Shown: positions 6,387 through 13,912 of the stretch, piece after piece
Layout: the number at the start of each line of letters is the position of its first letter
How positions within the stretch are numbered: the stretch's first letter is position 1
DNA from: Deferribacteraceae bacterium
Lineage (GTDB): Bacteria > Chrysiogenota > Deferribacteres > Deferribacterales > JAISNW01
Length of the DNA: 14,576 nt
Reading direction: 5' to 3'
Assembly: GCA_031285415.1 (NCBI GenBank)
Contig: JAITWF010000158.1
Location: 1-14,576 of the forward strand
The notes under the pieces: model-generated
Database searches by the model: none
The model's input: the letters and a program-made list of their open reading frames with translations, nothing else
What the model was told of the DNA's origin: nothing
Position numbers and translations under genes: made by a program

Positions 6387-7105
6387 GTGAGTTCCTTATA
6401 TATCGCAAACTGCTCCGCCACTCTGCCGCTACGTCCGCCTCGTTCGATGGCGAACGCCATAGCCTCCTCCTCCCAGCCTGAGAATGTCGAGCCTTGCAGA
6501 TAGTGAGCTGCAATCTCTAGATAGAGCTCTCTAGTGAGTGGATAGAAACCTATCGATAGTCCGAATCTGGCGTAGAGCGATGCACTTTCGTTCTGATCGT
6601 CCCTTGAGTAGATATCCGATGTGTCTCGTATAGTCTCAGAGATCAGGTGGCGGCGGTTAGAGGTTGCCATAAAGAGTGCATTTGCAGGCTTCTCCTCCAA
6701 TCCACCCTCTACGATCGATTTAAAGTTGCGATACTTCTCGTCGTTATCGTCAAATGATACATCGTCGAAGTAGATAATAAACTTAAATCCGCCGTACTGC
6801 CGTATCATGGCGTAGAGGTCGTATATCGTATAGAAGTCGTTGTCGCAAAACTCGATTATACGTAGCCCTTTAGGCGAATATTTGGAGGCAAGAGATCGCA
6901 CCATAGTCGATTTGCCAGCCCCCTTTTCGCCCCAGAGAAGCACGTTTAGCGCACGTTTGCCACTTACGAATAGCTCTATGTTGCGATCAAGCAGTGTCTG
7001 CTCGTCGTTAAGCCCTATTAGCGGTGAACTACTGCGAGATAGGGCTATCGGTGTTAACGTATGATTCCGCCATCGGTGTGCAGGCTGCGAGAGTCCCTTT
7101 ATCAC
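6374..7105 (-). CDS. DUF815-type AAA+ ATPase
   Basis: 243 residues, cytoplasmic. Walker A is GEKGAGKS (59-66), Walker B is FIIYFDDVSF (109-118), and the sensor region is ATSNRRHLI (147-155), which is very characteristic of the DUF815 family (PF05673). After it comes the usual DxxxxDxxxSLxxRFGL stretch. Cellular role and substrates of this family are not established. The start is GTG, overlapping the hemB stop codon as GTGA, with GAGG just upstream; a start further downstream would remove the N-terminal lead (LSQPAHRWRN...) but leave the ATPase intact. It is coupled at its end to the DUF2156 gene by a 13-base overlap, so the two products may act together. Confidence 0.85.
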   Translation of the reverse strand: MIKGLSQPAHRWRNHTLTPIALSRSSSPLIGLNDEQTLLDRNIELFVSGKRALNVLLWGEKGAGKSTMVRSLASKYSPKGLRIIEFCDNDFYTIYDLYAMIRQYGGFKFIIYFDDVSFDDNDEKYRNFKSIVEGGLEEKPANALFMATSNRRHLISETIRDTSDIYSRDDQNESASLYARFGLSIGFYPLTRELYLEIAAHYLQGSTFSGWEEEAMAFAIERGGRSGRVAEQFAIYKELTWKH

Positions 7106-8067
7106 AGAACCTCTGCCACAGCTTTTGCAAAATATGTTATAATCAGGTCGCTTCCAGCTCTCTTCATCGATAGGAGTGTTTCAGGGATTATTCTATCGCC
7201 ATCGACCCAACCTCTTTCGATTGCGCCCATTATCATAGAATATTCGCCAGATACGTTGTATGCAACTACTGGCAGATTGGTGCGCTCACGCACATCACGA
7301 ATTATATCGAGGTAGGCGAGGGCTGGTTTCACCATGATCATATCTGCCCCCTCTTCGATATCGAGAGCCGCCTCTTTGAGAGCCTCTAGCCTGTTCGCTG
7401 GATCCATCTGGTACGTTCTGCGGTCGCCAAATGTTGGGGTCGACTCTGCCGCCTCACGGAAGGGCCCATAGTATGATGAAGCATATTTAACGGCGTAGCT
7501 GATTATCGGAATATTGCTGAATCCGTTTGTATCGAGGGTAGAGCGAAGTGCCGCAATGCGTCCATCCATCATATCGCTAGGTGCCACGATATCTGCCCCA
7601 GCTTTTGCGTGCGAAAGTGCCTCTTTAGAGAGGAGTTTCAGCGTTTCATCGTTATCTACATCGTTATTTACGATAAGTCCGCAATGCCCATGGCTAGTGT
7701 ATTCACACATGCAGACATCGGTCATCACCATAAGCTTTTTAGTGTTCTGCTTGATAGCTCTGATCGCCTGCTGCACGATTCCATTATCGTTGTACGCCTC
7801 TGAGCCTATCTCATCTTTGTGTTTCGGGATTCCGAAGAGGATAATTGAGGGGATACCGAGCTTCTCAAGTTCGATACACTCCTTCACGATAACGTCGACG
7901 CTCATCTGGTAGACGCCAGGCATAGAGCCGATCTGCTTCTTTATATTCTCCCCCTCGCACACGAAGAGTGGGTAGATTAGATCGTTTACGGAGAGGTTCG
8001 TCTCTCGCACCATGCGGCGAATTGTATCGTTGGCTCTTAGTCTGCGTGGTCTTACTATTGGAAACAT
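7102..8067 (-). CDS. hemB: Delta-aminolevulinic acid dehydratase (porphobilinogen synthase)
   Basis: 321 residues, full length. Condenses two 5-aminolevulinates to porphobilinogen in tetrapyrrole synthesis, in the cytoplasm. The active-site Schiff-base lysines are in SYAVKYASSYYGPFREA (Lys194) and MVKPALAYLD (Lys247). The APSDMMDGRI block is intact. The metal site is DVCMCEYTSHGHCG with Cys119, 121 and 129, meaning a zinc-dependent enzyme rather than the Asp-rich magnesium type. The ATG has AGGGG about eight bases upstream. It is separated from mscL by 12 bases and overlaps the DUF815 gene by four. Confidence 0.97.
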   Translation of the reverse strand: MFPIVRPRRLRANDTIRRMVRETNLSVNDLIYPLFVCEGENIKKQIGSMPGVYQMSVDVIVKECIELEKLGIPSIILFGIPKHKDEIGSEAYNDNGIVQQAIRAIKQNTKKLMVMTDVCMCEYTSHGHCGLIVNNDVDNDETLKLLSKEALSHAKAGADIVAPSDMMDGRIAALRSTLDTNGFSNIPIISYAVKYASSYYGPFREAAESTPTFGDRRTYQMDPANRLEALKEAALDIEEGADMIMVKPALAYLDIIRDVRERTNLPVVAYNVSGEYSMIMGAIERGWVDGDRIIPETLLSMKRAGSDLIITYFAKAVAEVL

Positions 8068-8079
8068 TGCATATACCCC

Positions 8080-8535
8080 TTATTTAATTTCTGATGTACA
8101 GCTCGGACATCGAGTAGCTTTAATTGCAATCGTAGAGAAGCAGTACGGACACTCCTTTGTGGTAGGCTCTGCCGCAGGTGCAGGTTTGTCGCCTAATTCG
8201 TACACCTTATTAAGTCCCTTTATTAGCATAAACACAGCAAATGCCACTATCAGGAACGATATAATAGTATTTATAAATAGTCCAGCATTCAGTGTGACGG
8301 CTCCAGCCGCCTTTGCCGCCGCTACAGAGGCATAAGGTGCTGGCGTTGCCCCCTCTCTTAGCGTGATAAATAGGTTTGAAAAATCAACTTTGCCAAGTGC
8401 CAAGCCGATCGGCGGCATTATAATATCTGCCACAAGGGAGTCGACGATCTTACTGAATGAGGCACCGATGATGATACCTACAGCCATGTCCATTACGTTT
8501 CCACGCATTGCAAACTTTTTGAATTCTTTCAGCAC
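8080..8535 (-). CDS. mscL: Large-conductance mechanosensitive channel with C-terminal zinc ribbon
   Basis: 151 residues. Opens under membrane tension to release solutes on osmotic downshock. The amphipathic N-terminal helix and TM1 (MLKEFKKFAMRGNVMDMAVG, then IIIGASFSKIVDSLVADIIMPP) are canonical, the periplasmic loop is about residues 50-85, and TM2 is about 86-108. Instead of the ordinary C-terminal helix bundle, an Ala/Pro linker leads to CPYC...CPSC (Cys 129, 132, 143, 146), a zinc-ribbon motif. The start is GTG with AAGGAG seven bases upstream, and that site contains the hemD stop codon. It lies two bases after hemD and is thus embedded in the heme operon. Confidence 0.95.
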   Translation of the reverse strand: MLKEFKKFAMRGNVMDMAVGIIIGASFSKIVDSLVADIIMPPIGLALGKVDFSNLFITLREGATPAPYASVAAAKAAGAVTLNAGLFINTIISFLIVAFAVFMLIKGLNKVYELGDKPAPAAEPTTKECPYCFSTIAIKATRCPSCTSEIK

Positions 8536-8537
8536 GG

Positions 8538-9221
8538 TTAGCTCCTTAAGAGTTTTACTATCCCTTCCATAGTCTGCGTTTCAGGCATAAGGACGTTGTA
8601 TCGATCAGGTATAACTGCCTTTGTAGTGGTGCCGATTGCTACAATCTTCACACTACTATCAAGCTCCGTCTGATCAAAGAACGTCTTCGCTGCCGATGGC
8701 GAAAGGAACGTCACCGTATTTATATCATATCTGTGAATAAAATTGCCAACATAATTATCATCATATTTTACAGGGAGAGTCTGATACGTTGTAGGTGCTT
8801 CATATATTGCCCCTCGCTCGGCGAAGAAGGCGTGCATATCGGTAGCACGAGTCTCTGCCCCTGGCGAGAGCACCTTTAAACCTGCTAGATCCCACTTATC
8901 TAACTTCGCCGCAATATCTGCCATATAAAATTTTTCAGGCACTAAGATATCGGTCGCCCCTGTGGCGGCGGTGAGAGCTTCTGCAGTCTTTGCGCCCACA
9001 GCGATAAACTTCCATATCTTGAGGTGTTTATAGTGTGGTAAGAAATATTTAACCGCCGCAGGGCTTGATAGGATACAGAGGTCGTAGCTTGAATGGCTAA
9101 AATCGGGCGTTTGTGCCACGATTTCAATCATCGGTAGGCAGTATGGGGATAGCCCAGCGGCGGAGAGAAGGTTAACAGTGTCAACTGACTGCTCCGCCGT
9201 ACGGGTTATGAGTACATTCAT
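8538..9221 (-). CDS. hemD: Uroporphyrinogen-III synthase
   Basis: 227 residues, a little shorter than many. Closes and inverts ring D of hydroxymethylbilane to give uroporphyrinogen III. This is a poorly conserved family. Visible are the start VLITRTAEQSVDTVNLLSAAG, a FIAVGAKTAEAL segment (about 93-104), VLSPGAETR (about 139-147), TVTFLSPSAAKTF (about 175-187) and IVAIGTTTKAVI (about 198-209), which together give the two-domain pattern. Position between hemC and hemB makes the call firm. The ATG overlaps the hemC stop (ATGA) and no strong ribosome-binding site precedes it, so translation is probably coupled to hemC. Confidence 0.93.
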   Translation of the reverse strand: MNVLITRTAEQSVDTVNLLSAAGLSPYCLPMIEIVAQTPDFSHSSYDLCILSSPAAVKYFLPHYKHLKIWKFIAVGAKTAEALTAATGATDILVPEKFYMADIAAKLDKWDLAGLKVLSPGAETRATDMHAFFAERGAIYEAPTTYQTLPVKYDDNYVGNFIHRYDINTVTFLSPSAAKTFFDQTELDSSVKIVAIGTTTKAVIPDRYNVLMPETQTMEGIVKLLRS

Positions 9222-10138
9222 ATATATATGGCTTTTAAGATCTTGTCGCCGCCATCGGCGAGTATATCCTCGGCTAGCATTCTGCCAACAGTTGCGGCGT
9301 CTATAGACGCCCCCTCACGGCGTTTCATGATAACAGTCTCCCCCTCAAGGTCTGATAGGTAGCCTGTCATCGATAGTTTGTCGCCAGAGATTACAGCGTG
9401 GCAAGCGATAGGAGCTTGGCAGCCCCCCTCAAGCTTCGTCAGGAACGCTCTCTCTGCGGCAACTCTCTTCTCGCTTTCGAGATCTTTCAGGCACTTTATG
9501 ATCTCCATAGTTCTGGTGTCGCCCTTGCGAATCTCTATGCCGAGTACCCCTTGGCATACAGCAGGAAGCATTAGATCTACAGGGATCGTCTGCTTTATGT
9601 GCTCTACAAGCTCTAGTCGCTCTAACCCAGCTTGTGCAAGGATTATAGCGTCGTACTGCCCATCAACCATCTTCTGTATGCGAGTGTTGACGTTGCCACG
9701 TAGCTCTTCGGTGCGTATATTAGGTTTGATAGCCTTTAGCTGCAATTTGCGGCGTAGAGATGATGTGCCTACTACGGCACCATCGGGCAGTTCATTAATG
9801 CTATTATATTTTATCGATAGGAATGCGTCGTTTGGCTTCTCTGGAGATGGATTTGCGTAGATCTCAAGCTCTGCTGGTAGCTCTACAGGTACATCTTTCA
9901 TGCTGTGAACGGCCAGATCTGCCTCATTAGCGAGCAGCGCAGTCTCGATCTCCTTTACGAATAGACCTTTGCCGCCGATCTTAGCTAGCGGTACATCTAG
10001 TATCTTATCTCCAGTGGTTTTGATGATGTTCAGAAGAACTTCAATCCCTGGATTATTCTGCTCTATCAGACTTTTAATGTGGTTTGCCTGCCATAAGGCT
10101 AAGGCTGAACCTCTAGTAGCTATTGTAATGGTACTCAT
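9218..10138 (-). CDS. hemC: Porphobilinogen deaminase (hydroxymethylbilane synthase)
   Basis: 306 residues, full length. Polymerises four porphobilinogens on a covalent dipyrromethane cofactor. The cofactor cysteine is Cys240 in LEGGCQAPIACHA, and the catalytic aspartate is Asp82 in HSMKDVP. Substrate-binding arginines lie in GTSSLRRKLQL (about 124-134) and RGNVNTRI (about 147-154). I place the start at the ATG at 10136-10138, preceded by AGGAG with about six bases between. An in-frame ATG 48 bases upstream would add 16 residues read from repeat B and has no homology, so it is rejected. Separated from hemA by repeat B. Confidence 0.96.
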   Translation of the reverse strand: MSTITIATRGSALALWQANHIKSLIEQNNPGIEVLLNIIKTTGDKILDVPLAKIGGKGLFVKEIETALLANEADLAVHSMKDVPVELPAELEIYANPSPEKPNDAFLSIKYNSINELPDGAVVGTSSLRRKLQLKAIKPNIRTEELRGNVNTRIQKMVDGQYDAIILAQAGLERLELVEHIKQTIPVDLMLPAVCQGVLGIEIRKGDTRTMEIIKCLKDLESEKRVAAERAFLTKLEGGCQAPIACHAVISGDKLSMTGYLSDLEGETVIMKRREGASIDAATVGRMLAEDILADGGDKILKAIYI

Positions 10139-10157
10139 CAGATCTCCTAAAAAATAT

Positions 10158-10288
10158 ATTCCCCTTCGCTGGCGAAGGGGTGGCAACTTGTGTTAGCAAG
10201 TTGACGGGGTAGTGGGTTAAGGGCATTGATTACTTCTGCAACCACTACCCCCCGCCTACGGCGTACCCCTTCGCCAGCGAAGGGGAAT
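10158..10288. repeat. Palindromic GC-run repeat B (REPIN/MITE-like) inside the heme operon
   Basis: The ends, 10158-10180 and 10266-10288, are 23-bp perfect inverted repeats, and each is itself a hairpin (CCCCTTCGC..GCGAAGGGG). Inside are CAACTTG/CAAGTTG near 10184-10203, GGGGTAGTGG paired with CCACTACCCC across the centre, and CGCC/GGCG near 10252-10262. It shares the core GGTTGCAGA (minus strand) and the overall plan with repeat A at 501-609, while the stems differ in sequence. It fills nearly the whole 159-base hemA-hemC gap, ending about ten bases before the hemC ribosome-binding site and nine bases from the hemA stop. It could reduce read-through or protect the hemA mRNA 3' end. Confidence 0.85.
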
Positions 10289-10297
10289 TTGGCGGAA

Positions 10298-11566
10298 TTA
10301 TCGGTTTTCCTTTAAATTAAACAGCAGAGATATCGCCTCTGCCATAGTATACTTGCGGTCGTCGGCGATATACGACTTTATATTTTTCGTCGGCATATGA
10401 AGCATCTTGTTCATAGCGGAATCGAGCATATATGTGAGCTGTGCAATCTGCTCTGGATCCTCTATCTTCTGTTTGCGGCAGAAGCGTGTTAGCTCTTCGC
10501 CAGTAGCGTTCTTCGCCTTGTTTCGGATCCCAACGATTAGCGGATCTGCCGTTAGTGTCTCTATACTGCGCTCAAAGCGAACCACTGCGCCACTGATAAG
10601 CTCTCTCGCCTTCACAGCTTCATTCTCTCGCTCTTTGCGGTTTGCCTCCACGACCTGCTTGAGGTCGTCGATATCGTATAGGTAGACGTTTTCGAGATCG
10701 CCCACCCCCTGCTCGATATCTCGAGGTACTGCGATATCGATAAAGAACATCGAGGCACGTTTGCGCTTCTTCATGGCGTTCTTCACCATCTCGGTCGATA
10801 CCACCGCAGTAGGTGCGCCTGTGGAGCTGATAACTATATCTACATCTGAAAGTATATCTTGAAATTTATCGAAAGGAACGGCATCGCCAAGGAATCGTAA
10901 CGCCAGATCCTCTGCCTTTGAGAGTGTCCGGTTTGTAACTGTGATATGACCGATACCTGCGCCGTCGAGGTGTTCTGCCGCCAGCTCGCACATCTCGCCA
11001 GCTCCAATAATCAACGCTCTATGTCCATCGAGGGAGCCGAAGATCTTCTTCGCAAGATCGACTGCGGCGTAGCTTATCGATACAGCATTCTCTGATATTC
11101 CTGTGTCGGTGCGCACTTTTTTAGTGGTTTTGAGGGCGAACTGCTCCATACGGTTGAGATATGCACGCACTGCGCCATTTCTCTTAGCGTTGCGAAACGC
11201 CTCCTTCACCTGCCCAAATATCTGCGGTTCGCCTAATACAAGGCTATCAAGCCCCGACGCTACACGCACCATATGGGTGACGGCGTCGGTGCCGCAGTGA
11301 ATATAGGAGTGTTTGCGCAGTAGCGACACCCCCACCTGACAGCCGATACCGATCATATAGAGGATCTCATCCTCCTCACACGGCTCGACTGTGACTATAT
11401 AATACTCTACACGGTTGCATGTAGAGAGGATAACAGCCTCATGTACCCTAGGGTCTGAGAAGATCTGTTTATACATCTGTGGCAGTTCATCCGCAGAGAC
11501 CGCCATCTTCTCTCGAACCTCTACAGGGGCGGTATTATGATTCAGTCCTAATACTGAAAGTTGCAT
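10298..11566 (-). CDS. hemA: Glutamyl-tRNA reductase
   Basis: 422 residues, full length. Reduces Glu-tRNA(Glu) to glutamate-1-semialdehyde with NADPH, the first committed step of the C5 pathway. The catalytic Cys50 is in STCNRVE, and the active-site histidine is His99 with the following GLDSLVLGEPQIFGQVK block (about 105-121). The NADPH-binding Rossmann loop is IIGAGEM (186-192), with VTNRTLSKAE following. A C-terminal dimerisation helix region is present. The ATG is preceded by GAGGG at about ten bases. 16 bases separate it from the hemX-like gene upstream. The aminomutase HemL needed for the next step is not in this window. Confidence 0.97.
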   Translation of the reverse strand: MQLSVLGLNHNTAPVEVREKMAVSADELPQMYKQIFSDPRVHEAVILSTCNRVEYYIVTVEPCEEDEILYMIGIGCQVGVSLLRKHSYIHCGTDAVTHMVRVASGLDSLVLGEPQIFGQVKEAFRNAKRNGAVRAYLNRMEQFALKTTKKVRTDTGISENAVSISYAAVDLAKKIFGSLDGHRALIIGAGEMCELAAEHLDGAGIGHITVTNRTLSKAEDLALRFLGDAVPFDKFQDILSDVDIVISSTGAPTAVVSTEMVKNAMKKRKRASMFFIDIAVPRDIEQGVGDLENVYLYDIDDLKQVVEANRKERENEAVKARELISGAVVRFERSIETLTADPLIVGIRNKAKNATGEELTRFCRKQKIEDPEQIAQLTYMLDSAMNKMLHMPTKNIKSYIADDRKYTMAEAISLLFNLKENR

Positions 11567-11582
11567 CTTTTCAATACCCTCA

Positions 11583-12386
11583 TTATCTTACTATAAATAC
11601 AACAACGCCGATATATGTGGCTAGTACGCTTAAAAAACCTATTACAGACGCCAATGCCGTCTGCCGTGCATTCATTCCAAACTTGCCCTTGATGAGTATT
11701 ATCGCACCAAACACAAGCCAAGCGGCAAACGAGAGAACTACCTTTATCTTAAACCCTGCACTATCAAGTATTTCACTGTCATCAAACTTAAACCTTGCCC
11801 AGCCAGAGGAGGCGAAGATAGCCACAGTATAGAAGGCAAAGCCTAAGTACAGTGCGCCATTATTTACCCTGTCGATCACTGCAAGGGGTGGGAATCTGTC
11901 AAATATACGCCCGAACTTCTTCTCTTTCAACTGCTTTTCCATCACAAAGTACATTATCCCTGCTGCAAAGGCCGTCAGGAAGAATGCCGTACCGATAACG
12001 GCGAAGGGGATATGCATATATAGCCATCTATTCTCTAGTACAGATGATTGGATCGGCGGAGGGGTGAGAAAGAGCGACACGATCCCTACGCACGTAGCGA
12101 TCGGGAGGAGGAAGAAGCCTACATAAGGCTTTCTATATCGTAAGCTCAATATTAGGTAGAAGATACCGATCGATAGAGAGAGGAGCATTAGCACATCCTC
12201 TAGTGCGTAGAAGTGCATTATCCCTGCATGCTGCCAATCCCAGAAGATCTGCAAGGCGTTCGACGCAATAGCCAGAGCTGCAAAGATATATGTGAACAGC
12301 TGCAAGAACGGTTTATTAAAGTAGAAGTTCACCAGTAAAAACATCAGTGATATAATATAAAACATCACAGCGTGATCGTATGCCAT
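11583..12386 (-). CDS. HemX/CcsA-family membrane protein (cytochrome c assembly-like)
   Basis: 267 residues with about eight hydrophobic segments, an inner-membrane protein. The conserved segment NRWLYMHIPFAVIGTAFF, with its histidine, and the overall topology place it in the CcsA/HemX family. The tryptophan-rich WWD haem-handling motif of true cytochrome c synthetases is not recognisable: the corresponding loop reads ARFKFDDSEILDSAGFK. That and the position directly before hemA favour a HemX-like protein; in Bacillus HemX influences HemA levels. The start chosen is the ATG at 12384-12386, with AAGGAG eleven bases upstream, a slightly long spacer. The longer open frame to 12602 overlaps the divergent MATE gene and encodes no membrane-protein-like sequence. 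It heads the heme operon. Confidence 0.8.
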   Translation of the reverse strand: MAYDHAVMFYIISLMFLLVNFYFNKPFLQLFTYIFAALAIASNALQIFWDWQHAGIMHFYALEDVLMLLSLSIGIFYLILSLRYRKPYVGFFLLPIATCVGIVSLFLTPPPIQSSVLENRWLYMHIPFAVIGTAFFLTAFAAGIMYFVMEKQLKEKKFGRIFDRFPPLAVIDRVNNGALYLGFAFYTVAIFASSGWARFKFDDSEILDSAGFKIKVVLSFAAWLVFGAIILIKGKFGMNARQTALASVIGFLSVLATYIGVVVFIVR

Positions 12387-12480
12387 ATTATCGATTACTC
12401 CTTTTTTATATAAACGATATACTCCAAAATATCTCTTTTGTATATTGCAAAATTCAGCAAATCGGAATATCTCTATAGAC
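12387..12480. promoter_or_regulatory. Divergent promoter region between the heme operon and the MATE gene
   Basis: A 94-base AT-rich gap between two divergent starts must contain the promoters for the heme operon (minus) and the efflux gene (plus). On the minus strand TTCCGA-17-TATACA is one possible hexamer pair, though its -35 is poor. No operator palindrome or riboswitch is evident in this short space. The ribosome-binding site for the minus gene is AAGGAG. Confidence 0.45.
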
Positions 12481-13809
12481 ATGTTTAGATATAAAAAGTT
12501 CATCGAGCAGAGCTGGTCTATCACTTGGCCGATGTTGATAATAATGTTTTTCGATTTCGTCATGAATATGACCGACGTATATATCGCTGGTCTATTGGGC
12601 AAAGAGGTGCAGGCAGCCCTTGGAATGGCGAACCAGACCTATTATATCCTCACCGTGGTCGCAAATGCCCTCACTATCGGCACTATAGCGGTGATATCTC
12701 GTATATTTGGCAGTGCAGAGAGGGATAAAGAGCTGCCCTCTGCAATACATACCTCTGTACTCATCGCTGGCGCATGTTTTATCGTGATGACTATTATCGG
12801 AGTGACGCTCGCCCCTGCATTTATCGCTAATATGGATATCGAGGAGTCTGTAAAGGCGAACGCAGTAGACTTTATGCGCATATACTGTATCGGTATGTTC
12901 TTTCATTACATGATGATACACTTCAACGGAATCATGCGTGCATGCAAACTTATGCGTGTTTCGATGAAGATCCTGATGGTCGCCTCTCTAACAAATGTCG
13001 CACTTAATATAATATTCGTGTTCTATACGCCGCTCGGCAAAGATGGGATCCCTCTATCAACCGCAATCTGCTGGACTGGGGCGTGCCTATTTGCGCTTAG
13101 AATTATCAGAAATCTTGCTAAAGGTGAGAAAAAATTCTCTAAAGAGTTAGGCAAGAAGCTCTTTAATATCAGCTGGCCGAGCGGAGTGGTGGCGTTCAGC
13201 TGGCAGTTCTCCTCATTGGTACTGTATACGATAGTGGGGATGTTGCCAGTCAATAGCGTAGAGACTATGGCGGCGATGACGGCAGGGATCCGCATAGAAT
13301 CGATAATATTTATGCCAGCCTTTGCCTTTAATATGGCGAATGCGGTGCTTGTGGGCAATCTGTTAGGTGAGAAGAAGCCGGACGACGCATATACTATCGG
13401 GCTTGTTACAGGTGCTATCGGGGTATCGACAATAATTGTGCTTACTATCGCAGTGCTTGCAGGGGCAGAGCCGATTGCAAATCTGATCGCCTCTCGAGAC
13501 GCTATGGGAAATATCGATCCGCTGGTGCATAAGGAGATTATTCGTTACCTATATATAGTGATGTTGTCGGAGCCGTTTGTGGCGGCGAATCTGATGTTTA
13601 GCGGTGCGTTAGCTGGAGCTGGCGATACTAGATCACTTATGAAGTATACGGTATTTTCGCTATGGATCGTGCGCATGCCTGTAGCGTATATCTTTGGGGT
13701 GGTGTTGGGCTTTGGTGCGCCGGCGATCTGGTGGGCGATGAATATAACGTTCTTCTGTCAGGTAACGCTCTCTGGCAGAAGATATCTTTCGAAAAAGTGG
13801 ATGAATTAA
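12481..13809 (+). CDS. MATE family multidrug/toxin efflux transporter
   Basis: 442 residues with about twelve membrane segments, an inner-membrane cation- or proton-coupled exporter. Seen are SITWPMLIIMFFDFVMNMTDVYIAGLLG at the N-terminus, the FNGIMRACKLMRVSMK motif in the first half and its counterpart FSGALAGAGDTRS in the second half, which reflect the two-lobe internal duplication of the family. NALTIGTIAVISRIFG and NMANAVLVGNLLGEKK are also typical. The start is the ATG at 12481; a TTG 36 bases upstream is in frame but adds nothing conserved, and only a weak GGA lies before the ATG. Substrate unknown. It is followed directly by repeat R2. Confidence 0.92.
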   Translation: MFRYKKFIEQSWSITWPMLIIMFFDFVMNMTDVYIAGLLGKEVQAALGMANQTYYILTVVANALTIGTIAVISRIFGSAERDKELPSAIHTSVLIAGACFIVMTIIGVTLAPAFIANMDIEESVKANAVDFMRIYCIGMFFHYMMIHFNGIMRACKLMRVSMKILMVASLTNVALNIIFVFYTPLGKDGIPLSTAICWTGACLFALRIIRNLAKGEKKFSKELGKKLFNISWPSGVVAFSWQFSSLVLYTIVGMLPVNSVETMAAMTAGIRIESIIFMPAFAFNMANAVLVGNLLGEKKPDDAYTIGLVTGAIGVSTIIVLTIAVLAGAEPIANLIASRDAMGNIDPLVHKEIIRYLYIVMLSEPFVAANLMFSGALAGAGDTRSLMKYTVFSLWIVRMPVAYIFGVVLGFGAPAIWWAMNITFFCQVTLSGRRYLSKKWMN

Positions 13810-13813
13810 CTGG

Positions 13814-13908
13814 CTGGAAGGGGCAACCAAGGTTTCCCCTTTCCACCTTCCCCTTCCTTTTAGGATTCGCTACGTCGGCGCATGTCCGCCTGCGCTCAAC
13901 TAATATTT
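13814..13908 (+). repeat. 95-bp dispersed repeat, copy R2
   Basis: Begins four bases after the MATE stop codon and aligns without gaps to R1 (3606-3700). It keeps the hairpin AAGGGGcAAC/GTTtCCCCTT (13818-13827 with 13832-13841) with a single C.T mismatch. The two differences from R1 in this stem each change a pair into or out of that mismatch, so both copies hold the stem with exactly one. A GCGCA/TGCGC pairing follows near 13878-13895. It ends four bases before the stop codon of the convergent gene and probably serves as the 3' boundary, perhaps a terminator. Confidence 0.85.
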
Positions 13909-13912
13909 AATC

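Noticed and set aside
9378..9860. 160-codon plus-strand ORF opposite hemC
   Set aside because: It is antisense to a fully conserved hemC frame, and its translation is low-complexity Ser/Arg-rich with no domain. The same reasoning removes the other long antisense frames over the receptor, hemB and MATE genes.
10139..10186. N-terminal extension of hemC by 16 residues to an upstream ATG
   Set aside because: The added codons are mostly read from repeat B, show no HemC homology, and the ATG at 10138 has its own good AGGAG site. The extension is an artefact of the repeat.
12387..12602. 72-residue N-terminal extension of the HemX-like gene
   Set aside because: It would overlap the divergent MATE gene by about 120 bases and is not membrane-protein-like; AAGGAG lies just before the ATG at 12386.
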